Source of the DNA: Kuschelorhynchus macadamiae
Lineage: Eukaryota; Arthropoda; Insecta; Coleoptera; Curculionidae
Direction: 5' to 3'
Assembly: GCA_030620095.1 (NCBI GenBank)
Contig: JAUTXW010005189.1
Location: 62,001 to 126,000 of the forward strand
DNA length: 64,000 nt
Below the pieces are notes generated by a model. It had not been told where the DNA came from, searched no databases, and saw only the letters and a list, made by a program, of their open reading frames with translations. The position numbers and the translations under genes were made by a program. The stretch's first letter is position 1. Every line of letters starts with the position of its first letter. This document shows positions 54,651 through 64,000 of this stretch, piece after piece.

Positions 54651-54924
54651 AAAGAATTTAGATCTTCAAAATTTACGACTTTGTTATTGACCTAACCCAA
54701 CCAAACCTACTACTCATTTTTACAAATGTTTGATATTAATCATAAGAAAAAGAATCCCAGATGGTGGACGACACTGTATATTATGGCACATGGCAGTTTC
54801 TCCAAATTTGATATGCAAAATTTTAGATAGTTCAGTGACACACAAGTAATCCGGGCAAACATTCTCCAAGACCTCATTAAAAACTACAGAGACAAATTTT
54901 TTCACGCCTCTACAAAATATTTTC

Positions 54925-55139
54925 TTAATAATTATGTTGAATACGTTCAAAATCATATTGAAGTCTCGACCTAATAACAAATACGGTTTTTCCTTTCAAG
55001 TCATCTTCTTCAGTAATCACGTTTTGAATTTCTTGACCGCTGGGATAGGTACGGGGTTTCCCATCTTCTATTTTTTTATAATATGGTTCAAATCTACGGC
55101 GCAAAGTCTTCCGCTGGCTTGTGGTCCAATGTTGAGGGT
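54925..55139 (-). CDS. Exon 7: C-terminal domain and stop
   Basis: Residues 1081-1151. The acceptor is TATTTTTTAG. It reads PQHWTTSQRKTLRRRFEPYY, then PSGQEIQNVI and RSRLQYDFERIQHNY with TAA at 54925-54927. It resembles the Trp-containing C-terminal helix bundles of related unannotated insect proteins. The phase match with exon 6 supports the join. Confidence 0.65.
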
Positions 55140-58100
55140 CTAAAAAATAAGAAGTGTTACTATCAAAGTTACAGTGTTACATTAGATATTTTGAATTAAT
55201 CTACAAGGTGCCCTTTACTGTTGTTGGATACTCCTCTGAAGCAGTGTGAGCCTAAATTTTTAATCTGCATATCAGTTATTTATTACTTCTGAACGACCCT
55301 GTACAATGAATCTTCAAACAGGCTTATAATAAAAGCAGTGGTACATACTGTGGGTTACTGATGAACTAGCTCCGATGTACATAACCTTATTTTTTACGTG
55401 TTATGCTATAGAGCGTTTCATAGCCGATAGCGTAACACGTATGCAAATTTTAAGATTATATCTGCCAGCCCGTTTCTGATCCACATAATGAACTACAACT
55501 GTTTGGTGAAGGTTCATATTCTCTTTATATTATACTAAAATATTGTCACATATGATGTGACAGATGATGACAGAAAGACGTCGCTTTATTTTGACCTCCT
55601 CTGTATACTCTCAAGAGATTCCCCAGATGTTCTGGGACACCTCGTAATAACCACTTTCTTATTTAGCTGTCAACGTATAAAGAGGATGGTGAGATAGATA
55701 GTTGTCATCTAAAGGGTAGTTTAGAAACCAAATACGCAGATTTTCAAAATAATAGAAACCTAAAAAAGAATGTTTTTAAATTTTATTTACCTTTGAAAAT
55801 TTAATCAAAAACTGTTGTGAGAAAAAAGTTCACTTTTATACTTGGGATATTTAAAAAATGTTGATAATCTTTTTTAATGTACAAAGTTTGGATTTTGATT
55901 TTAACTTGTCGAGCATTATATAGAAAAAAAACCGTGACCGTTAAAATGTTTTAAACAAAATTAAAATTTTTTTATATTTGAGCTAAAAGTGAAAACTACT
56001 TTTTTGATTTAATTTTAGATTTTTGGCTCTATAGGATAAACACCTGGAGTATGAATTATTCTTACTCTGAATAACGTTAAAAATAATAAAATTAAATTTA
56101 TTTAGAAAAAAGCTTACTAATTTTCGTTACAGCTTTTCTGTCAATTTCAGATCTGATTACCCTTTGAATTTTGTCGACATCGTTCACATAACGTAAATAA
56201 CGGGTGCCTTCCAACTTTGAATATATTTCTGTTCTAGAGGGAACTTGAGCCCGTCTTATAAAAACCCTAAAAATATGGATAAGCAACCTTTTTACTGGGG
56301 ATTCAATTCTCGTCTTTCGTATTTTGTCGATTCTTGTACGCTTTTCTTGTTGAGGAGGTGATGGTGAACTCGATAAAAATTGTGATGACACTGCAGGGAT
56401 GTCATCGTCGCTAAATGATACCATTGTTTTTTCTGTGGAAGTTGATGGTTCGGGGCTGTTTGGCGGTTGTGTATTTGAACTGGCATCTGACTTAGTGCCA
56501 GTAACATCACTTTTTACTGGGGATTCAATTCTCGTCTTCCGTATTTTGTCGATTCTTGTACGCTTTTCTTGTTGCGGTGGTGATGGTGAACTCGATAAAA
56601 ATTGTGGTGACACTGCAGGTATGTCATCGTCGCTAAATGATACCATTGTTTTTTCTGCGGAAGTTGATGGTTCGGGGCTGTTTGGCGGTTGTGTATTTGA
56701 ACTGGCGCCTGACTTAGTGCCAGTGACATCACTGAGCAACCAGTTAGTCTTAGGTACATCTATTGACTTAACATTCTCGTTTGTTAAGGCAATAAGCGAT
56801 CTTGTAGAACTTAAGCCTGAAGCTTCATAAAGAATTTCACCCATGGTTAGGATTTCTTTTTCAGCCTGTTTTTGTTGATATATATTTTTGTGTATTTTTA
56901 GGCTGTGCCCCATAAAATCACTTATTACGGACTGAACGTCAGGGGTTAATTGAGCAGTAGTCGTAGCTAGGTGTTTCCTCAAACCAGTTGCTGTTAGAGC
57001 CTTTTCATTTAGCCCGTGTGTCATACAGAACTGCTTTAGAAATTCATTAATTTGAAAGTAACCGCATCTAGTACTCTTCGGATCAGCAAATAGGTACCGG
57101 CTATTAATATTTATTATTCCTCTATTTTGTAAAATATAATCAATGCATTCGCGAAAAATATCTGGCAGGAGTATTGAAGATTTTGAATTTAATTTGCCTT
57201 GGCTTTGATAACGATGTAATTTCTGTGTTAGATTTTTCTGTTCTTTTGTCAAACTGGTCAAGCATTCAGCAGTTTTGTATCGACTCATATTTTGATATTC
57301 TATTACCAAGGTCTTTTGTACATCACCCGGTCGTTTCCTATTAAATACCATTATGTAAGTGGCGATTATGCAAACTACAGAACGGTACGAAATATAATTA
57401 AAATTTGACTTCAAATCCTGATACGCTTCCTTGAACGAGGTCATTAATAGACTGATTAACTCTTTTATTTGTACTGTAGTCGGTAAATTTTCTTTTTTAG
57501 TTCTTTGATGTTCAGTTCTATTTTCGCCCGCACTTTTGGTTATTTCGAAATTTTGCATTTCAGACATTAAGTACAGAAATCTTTTGTATTTACGAGCATT
57601 TTCCAAATTTTCATCTGTGCCAGATTTATAACAATCGCTTCTTAATAACTTCGCAACGCTTGTTAACAAACTACAACATGATATGGCTGTAGTTGGCGTC
57701 TCATACCTGGTTCCATTAAAACGAGCTCTTTCTTTTATTGCCTTCATTACAATTTCACAATTTGTAGGATTAAATAAACATGATATATCTTTAATGCCAG
57801 ATTCATTCTTTGCAGCCGTATTGAAAAGGTCTGCAAGTAGTCGTAGTTTCGCCAGAACAGTCTGAGACTTTGACATACTATCTCCATATGACCCATATTT
57901 GTTGGCAAGCCGGTTTCCAATATAAATAGCCATGGGGTCACCAAATAGCACAGAAATATGTTCTTGTTTTTTAAGATGGGCAAGATGCGTTTTTAAATTT
58001 TCATTGGCAGTTGGATGGATGTCAAATGTTGCTAATCTTGATCTCCCTAATAATACCCGGATATTGTCCTTTTCAGATTTGCAATTGTAACGCAAATGAT

Positions 58101-61100
58101 TTCTCAAATTCGTTTTTGAATAATAACCATTACAGTTAGGGCAAATATATGATGCTCTGTCAGAATTATTCGAAACTCTAACTACTATTCTTTCTTGTTC
58201 AGTTGCCTGCTTGTTGTGTTTCAAATCACCATCTTTAATTAACTGGCGATAAGCGGTGCAAGCCTTGATACTTGGGGCGCTCCGGTTCGCTTTGGATTGT
58301 TGAGCTAAAAAAAAGATATCCATATTAGAACTGGACAAGATATTGCACGTTATTCGTTGTCAGAAAACGCCCATTAAACAGTTTTCCAAAGTCTCGTACT
58401 AAAGGACTAAATTTAAATAGATTTAACAGATAAAAACCACAATTCAAAGACGGCATTTATCTAGTTTTGTTAGACGACCCATTCATTATTTAACTGTGAA
58501 GAGCTTGAAGTAATACCTGCCAATTTTATAGCATCCTTCACCCTTATCTCATGACCATGTTTTCTTCTGAAATGTCGAGGAATATTGTATAAGACTAGCC
58601 CACAGTACAAGCAAGCGTGCTGCTTTTTCTTGGCTCTAAGTTTTTCATTGCCTAAAAATATTACGAAAAATAAGCGATATTACTTTTATGTAAATATCGT
58701 CCAAGGGCAGGGTAACCCCACAAAATATCCTACTATCTCTTTTTATTGTATTTTAACACCGTGTATGTTTTTACATTTTTGCCAATTATGGAAAATTCTA
58801 GGCATCCCTGACGTGGAATATTCAACCTAACTTCATCTTTTTGTAAAATATTGACGTTTGGAAAAGGCTAATTTCCTCTTTATATTATACTAAATTTTGG
58901 ACCTTTTGTCAACTTGTAGAATCCAAACTGCTTAAGCTAGACGAAACAGGTGTCACGTATTTATGGTGGCCAATTTTTTTTGCATACGTAAAAATTAAGA
59001 TAGGAAAGTGAAAACCGCTTTACTCTAGCTTAAGCGCCTTTGTCAAAAGGTTTAAACTGCTATATTCCAGATGTCGATATTTTAAAAACCATTAAAGTTA
59101 TGAAGAATATTCCACATCACGTATGCGTAGGCTTACCCCTCAGCTTACCCTGTATAATCAAAAACACCAAAAAACAAAATGTTCTCTTGTAAAAGCAACT
59201 TTTGTATGAGACTTTTTTATATTGTTTTACAGTGTTAATGGATTTAGTTAAAATATATTTTGAATGCAACGTTCTTTCTTATATTTTAAAAATTGAAACC
59301 TACAAAAATATATGCCATATATAAAAGTATTTTGTTTATTAGTATCTAGGATGGCTGACGCTATTGTCAGAAATACAAAGCTTAGCTCTCAGCGGAAAAG
59401 TTGTAACTGAAATAACCATGAGATATTTTCGGAAAATATTCAGCCTCAGTGAGTATTCGCCAAAGTGTACTGCTTTTTCTTTGACTACTTTTATGCCTGG
59501 GTGTTGCGCACCTCGTGATACATTTCTGGTACTTAAAGTACAAACATACCTTTTGCGAAGTCTAAGAGGGGGTATAAATTATGGATATATTTTCTGAAAA
59601 AAAAACTAACGACAATGTTTTGGGTATATTCTCTTGCTCTTACGTATCACACTGATAAGCTTTTAGGGTGCTGACAGATTGTAAAGGATTAAAATTGTTG
59701 TTTTATTACAGAAGAGTATTTAATAAATGTTTTTAAATTCTGTTAGCTTAACAGTATATTTGCTAAAACCATATAGTTGTGGCTAAAATTTCTACATTAT
59801 TAATAAGAAAGTAGTATGTCATCTTAAATTTCACGGATTAGTGGTGCACTTTTACTGAAAAAGAAAACGGGACATTTCGAAGAATAATTACTTTTAGAGG
59901 ATTCAAAAAAACTAAAGATATAGGCCCCTTGGAGAACTCAGGGCCCAGGGATAATTACCCTCCCCCTCTCGTTGGGGCCATTGATTTTATTTCTATTTCG
60001 CTTCACTACATACTTCAGTAACATGTACAATTAAAGTGCACTGTCTAATAAATAAAATTTAAAACAAATAATTTCTAACTTACGAATATTGCTTTTAGTT
60101 TGAGACTCCCCTCCATTAAAACCTGTTCTCTTCCTTTTGACATAATAAGTTTTCATGTTCATTTCCCAGTCTGTATCGCTGCCTTCAAACTCAAATGTCA
60201 GTTCCCTTTTTCCACCGTGTTTGCTTGGACCTTTGTTAATAATAGTATTATTTCTTAACAGAAAATTATTATCAGTTTTAAACGTTAGAGTTTTGAATGG
60301 TTTCCTCTTAAGTTTTATTCACTTGTTTAAATGTTGTAGGGGTAGAATGAACTAAGTGTAAGTGTAATATAAGGATTACCTATTTAAAAACAATTTTCTA
60401 ACCTAGTTCTAGTAATTATTTTGTCTTTGAGATGACTAGAGTGAATATTTTATAATCATTAATCAACATTTTAATTTAAGAAATCTTACTGAAAAAATAA
60501 AAATAATAATAAAAGATATTTACACCTCCATTCACATTTTATAAGTGGCTTGGCAAGCTAAATTCAAAACTTGTATGATACGATGCAGTAGAAATTATAT
60601 CTAAAAAATCTAATTTAGTTATTACACTGGTTTTATTACGTCATCAAAAAAACTAAATGATTCGGAGAATCAGGTAAAAAACGGATCTTGATTTCTGTTT
60701 ATAAATGATCCAGTAATGAAACGTAGTTTCAATTCCTATCATCTGTAGAAAAGTATCGCTAGAAATTCAAAATTGAAAAAAAAAAATAAGAACCCATTCA
60801 ACAAGATAAGATATTTTTGCATGGACACTTATTTTTCAATTTTATAGTCGCAACTGTGATTTGTATAGAAAAAACAAATCAAGATATCTCTATTTTCGCC
60901 TCTTTTTGGGACTTACTGAAGAATGAAAACTGAATATAAACAAACATTCGCTAAAAGCAATTTTGTAGCCGGTTCGTAATTATCATTTTGTTTTTCGAAT
61001 GACCGTCGTACCTTTCTTTCTATACAAAATTCTGTCGGTATAAGCAAGTGCTGTTTTTATGTTGTGAATCCGGAATTTATTAGAATGTATTAAAAAACAT

Positions 61101-63971
61101 AATGAATTCCAGGCTACAAATTGCTTTAAGAGAATATTCATATTGTTGATAGTTTATTCTACCGGACATCCGGTAAAATATGATATCTTGGTTTATATGA
61201 TTCAGCAATGAATCAAAGTTTTCAATTCTTCATCAGCAGAACGGTTTTGCTATAAATTAAAAAAAGTATATACAGTTCAAGAATCCATCAAAAAAGAAAA
61301 ACATCCTTTCATCTCACAACTTTTTTTACAGACCACGACCATTTTATAAATTTTGGTGCAAAAAAGTTTATGTCATATAGATATAATAGCGAACCGCTAA
61401 CATACTGCAACAAATCTAAATAAAAAAAATAACTTTTTATAGCCGATTTATTGAGGTAGGTTCCATTTTAACAAGGAATTTTGTTCTAATTGTATTGATT
61501 TATGTTAACAGATTAATAAAACTAAGATAAGAAAAGGACAGACCGTTTCGTTCCAACCTAAGTTATTTTAACTCTCTTATCCTTTCAATTATCTATCATA
61601 AAATGAAAATTTTCAGACATTACCAATTGGAATAAAATTCAAGTTGTCATTTAGAAAGAGGAATGAAGTTTTCATTAAAAAGATGAAAGATTGTTTATAT
61701 ATTTTAATGACATGTGAAAACGTTCTTATTGTAAAAAATTAAATTTTATTTGCCGTTCACTGAATGTAGCACCTTACCCGTATTGATTATATTTTCAGCT
61801 TGGTTTTGGATTTGACAGTTCGGTCCTTTATGTACTTTACAGGGAGTCATAGTCAAACTCTCACTTTCTCCTGCTTCAATGGCAGGATTTCCTAAATATG
61901 TGTCGACTTCGACGTCGTCTTGGTAATAATTTAATTCCATATAACACTCAAGGGCTCCATCTTTTTCTGCAATCGCAAATTGATCTGCGTTAGAATTAAA
62001 ACTTAATATGAATTTAATTGAGACCAGTAGCGAAACAATTTTTTTATGTTCGTGTTTTTATAATTATTATGCACTAACTTACCACTGCCAATAGGATCTT
62101 GTGTATATGTTTCAGGACATATATTGATAGCGTTGTGATCCCTCCTCTCTTCTGTTATGAGCCGAACAGAAACAACATTTTCTGTTACTTCTTCGTTCAC
62201 GGCAAAGCCACTTATCATTAACGAAGTACTTGCTGCATAATTAAATTGTTTTGTTTCTTCTTCCGTTCTTAGAATGGTTGGCGAATTCTCGGAGGAGAGT
62301 ATGTCAAAGTCAGGAGTACGTACAAATAATCGTCTGGGGTTTAAAGACGAGCGTCTGATACTTTTTAGCATCAAATCTAATGCCAAAGTATCGGATTCCT
62401 TAGTTGGCGTGTACAATTCTCGAGTTTTTTGGAAGGATGATGTTATGTGTATTTGTAATACACGTTTTTGTTGTAGATCTTTCATCACACTCTCCACAAT
62501 TTTCTCTTGAACTAAAAGAAAATAGTAATATTTAATTATACTATAAGATTTCATATAGTGAAGGGCGTATCACGTATCGTTGTATGGAAGTCTACTGTGG
62601 AAGATGTTCCATTAAAAAAGAGTTGGTGCCTATTTGTCAATACCCAAAAAATCACTGTATATACAGGGTGATATTTAAAATCTGGGAGATATTTACCAAT
62701 AAGGGCTACAAATTTGGTGCACTATGGATACAGTGCACCAAATTTGTACATCTACTCCTTGTAACAATTTGCCCCAATGTACAGGGTGTTTTAATTTTTC
62801 GAGCCAGTAAGCACCTGTTTTACACTACCAAACATTTTTTCGAGGTTGCCACTTACAATGTTAACTCTCTGTAGATTGGGGGTAAACGATGGCAAAGCAT
62901 TCGTATAGAAATAATTACTGTTCCGTAATGTGTTAAATTTGAAGCTTTTACCTCGAAAGTGCAAAAATAAATTAAAAAACCGGACAAAATATTAACACAC
63001 TGCTATTTCACAGAATTATTTCTGACTACATATTTAGAGGAACGTCTAAGGATCAGACGACAATATTTTACAAAAATAGAGATATATAGGTTTTTACTTA
63101 TGAATTATATATATTAGGTAAGGTGTAAATTTTCAATTTAAGTTCAAAACAAAAACACAAAGTTAGAAAAAAAAGACAAACGGTGAAAAGCTGTTAGGTT
63201 TTTGCACTTACGATTATTTATAAGACATTGATATGCAACCGAACACTTACTGTACCACATTAAGATTTTTTATTTCTTTATTAAGATTACTTTGTTAAGA
63301 ATATCACAAAGATCGCGCGTAAAGTCGTTTTAATTTTTATTTATATCAAAGTTGAACTAGCATGCTCAGGTGTATATTGGAGATTTTTTATTTTAAATGA
63401 AATATGGGAAATCTGATCGAGATGAATATTATTTTCGCGTATTATGTTCATAAAAATAGCTGTTTCTTAATAGTGAGTTTTTTGTGGTATAATGTAGCAT
63501 AAAATCTTCAAAAAATATACACAAAGTTTAGAATGTTTAGAACAAATCACATGTAACTCATGAATTAATTTTTTACACTTCTCAATAATTGGGATAAATT
63601 ATTTTTGTATTTTTGCAAAAGTATTTGAAATATTTGAAATAGGCAAATTTTTAAAAATTCTTTAAAGTGTGTTTTTTAATTTAAATCAGCCTGCATAAAC
63701 GTTTGTATTTAAACAACTTCCAAAACGACGATCAAGAACAATTTTCGAGATTATTTTGGATATTTTTTAGAAGAATTAAATTTGAATGATTATTCATATG
63801 TATCGTTACCAACAAGCTATAATCTGTAAACTTACCACAGCTATATATTATTCGACCATAATATCTCACTCCCTTCACCTTGATTGTCACTTTATCGTCA
63901 GAACGAGTCACCAAGGATGCATAGTCATACACTTCATAGCAACCTTCTCCAAATTCCACAAGATAAAACAT
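54925..63971 (-). CDS. Seven-exon Crypton-like tyrosine recombinase gene (hand-built model)
   Basis: Joined exons: 63971-63836, 62511-62083, 61984-61778, 60230-60084, 58651-58517, 58304-56118 and 55139-54925. All borders are GT-AG and the joined frame is open for 1151 codons plus stop. The product begins with an MFYLVEFGEGCYEV domain like that of several unannotated insect proteins. Finger 1 is at residues 320-338 (CLYC...H...H), and finger 2 at 406-426 (CPNC...H...C). A tyrosine-recombinase domain has R676 (KRPGDV), R794 (TGLRKH, with the usual HxxR histidine replaced by Thr), H818 (FMGH) and Y827 (IHKNIY). A Ser/Pro-rich linker with a 74-residue duplication follows, then two C-terminal Myb/GCR1-like segments. 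Its role is probably DNA binding or recombination in the nucleus. Whether it is a live Crypton, a relic or a domesticated gene is unknown. The intron 3 acceptor (AACAAAG) and intron 5 donor (GTATTA) are the weakest borders. Confidence 0.72.
56118..58304 (-). CDS. Exon 6: second zinc finger, tyrosine recombinase domain, duplicated linker
   Basis: Residues 352-1080. The acceptor is CTTTTTTTTAG, and the donor GTAAGC after AAAATTA. The frame runs on to a stop at 56098 if unspliced, giving an alternative shorter end. Finger 2, the recombinase domain (about residues 440-840) and the linker duplication lie here. A segment RVFIRRAQVPSRTEIYSKL near the end resembles the last exon. Confidence 0.85.
56291..56734 (-). 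repeat. 222-bp in-frame tandem duplication
   Basis: Two adjacent copies of 222 bp (74 codons), with about nine base differences and three amino-acid differences by eye. The encoded unit runs from SDVTGTKS through NTQPPNSPEPSTS and FSDDDIPAVS to KIRKTRIESPVK. Confidence 0.92.
58517..58651 (-). CDS. Exon 5: first zinc finger
   Basis: Residues 307-351. The acceptor is TATTTTTAG and the donor GTATTA. It carries CLYCGLVLYNIPRHFRRKH, a C-x2-C-x9-H-x4-H finger, followed by GHEIRVKDAIKLA. Confidence 0.7.
58690..59152. mobile_element. MITE-like inverted repeat in intron 4
   Basis: CAGGGTAAC near the left and the complement CAGGGTAAGC at the right. Inner blocks ACGTGGAATATTC and the complement of GAATATTCCACATCACGT also pair. 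It is imperfect and non-coding. Confidence 0.5.
60084..60230 (-). CDS. Exon 4 of the recombinase gene
   Basis: Residues 258-306, GPSKHGGKRELTFEFEGSD then MNMKTYYVKRKRTGF. The donor is a strong GTAAGT. The acceptor, AACAAAG, lacks a good pyrimidine tract but is the only one that fits the phase. The frame stays open upstream for about 30 codons, so a longer exon is possible. Confidence 0.62.
61778..61984 (-). CDS. Exon 3 of the recombinase gene
   Basis: Residues 189-257. The acceptor is TTCTAACGCAG and the donor GTAAGG. It is acidic (DQFAIAEKDGALECYMELNY; QDDVEVDTYLG). It is separated from exon 2 by an intron of only 98 bp. Confidence 0.72.
62083..62511 (-). CDS. Exon 2 of the recombinase gene
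   Basis: Residues 46-188. The acceptor is TTTCTTTTAG and the donor GTAAGT. It starts VQEKIVESVMKDLQQ, has a polar, probably disordered middle (SLNPRRLFVRTPDFD), and ends QDPIGSG. No known domain. Length is a multiple of three. Confidence 0.72.
62707..62748. repeat. Perfect 17-bp hairpin in intron 1
   Basis: TACAAATTTGGTGCACT and its exact complement are separated by an 8-base loop, flanked on both sides by TACAGGGTG-containing sequence (62662 and 62781). It may be the core of a small transposon. Confidence 0.85.
63836..63971 (-). CDS. Exon 1 of the recombinase gene
   Basis: Residues 1-45. It starts ATG preceded by AGCACA, and the donor is GTAAGT after TGTG. MFYLVEF and a VRYYGRIIY block are the recognisable parts. 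Only 29 bases of upstream sequence remain in the window, so the promoter is not visible. Confidence 0.75.
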
Positions 63972-64000
63972 TGTGCTGTTTGTATTTTGAATTTAGTTAA

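Larger units (their letters stand above)
53281..54702. mobile_element. Palindromic pair of Penelope-like fragments
   Basis: The outer ends are inverted copies: TTAGGTCAATAACAAAGTCG at the left, and its complement near 54675-54697. A second palindrome at about 53720-53802 (TGTTTATTTTGTATTTTG and complement) marks the junction. Each half carries its own Penelope terminal motif and a decayed GIY-YIG region pointing outward from the centre. Confidence 0.78.

Noticed and set aside
54720..54980. 86-codon frame overlapping exon 7 in another register
   Set aside because: The phase-consistent spliced exon 55139-54925 explains the coding signal better.
56292..56759. Alternative-frame readings overlapping the recombinase linker
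   Set aside because: They exist twice because the linker is duplicated. The recombinase frame is longer and domain-bearing.

Overview
The window is AT-rich eukaryotic DNA, almost certainly from an arthropod and most likely an insect. The evidence is the mixture of mobile elements (BEL/Pao, Penelope-like, piggyBac, hAT-like, P-like, Tigger/pogo and pasquill-type DDE elements, jockey-like LINEs, MITEs), spliced genes with GT-AG introns, and long AT microsatellites. I cannot name the species. No prokaryotic operon, tRNA gene or CRISPR array is visible.

From 1 to about 54.7 kb the window is a graveyard of transposons, many nested. The left edge has a degenerate ~115-bp tandem repeat. Positions 977-5611 hold a psq/DDE_1 transposon whose transposase is split by a 5'-truncated LINE (about 1925-4053) with an open reverse transcriptase frame. 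A large inverted repeat built of ~520-bp modules lies at 7.2-10.5 kb. A complete hAT-like element (10952-13812) has perfect 14-bp TIRs and an 8-bp target duplication. LINE and P-like remnants, a PIF/Harbinger-type MITE, and a piggyBac copy flanked by TTAA (18300-20586) follow, then a second psq/DDE_1 relic (21.3-23.9 kb).

The 24-38.6 kb block is best read as three nested layers. A plus-strand LINE (ORF1 remnant near 24.13-24.45 kb, ORF2 at 36.3-38.6 kb) was entered by a DNA transposon with ~36-bp TIRs (about 24475-35926). That transposon was then entered by a BEL/Pao retrotransposon (24616-31856) with 630-bp LTRs and a 5-bp target duplication. The LTRs differ at only four sites, so the last event is recent. 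Further right are a Tigger/pogo element (39938-42023), Penelope-like pieces in inverted arrangement around a cc8K15.2-like DNA transposon (42.1-47.5 kb), MITEs (48.5, 52.1 and 52.3-53.1 kb), and a palindromic pair of Penelope-like fragments (53281-54702) with hammerhead-like motifs.

The right-hand 9 kb (54925-63971, minus strand) is different. Seven exons can be joined by hand into one complete frame of 1151 codons plus stop, and all six introns are in phase 1. The product has an N-terminal MFYLVEF-type domain, two zinc-finger-like motifs and a tyrosine-recombinase domain that keeps both arginines, the second histidine and the tyrosine. A near-identical 74-residue duplication lies in its linker. 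This looks like a Crypton-related recombinase gene that may have been domesticated, and it is the most interesting single object here. The other elements appear to be independent insertions and do not form a pathway.
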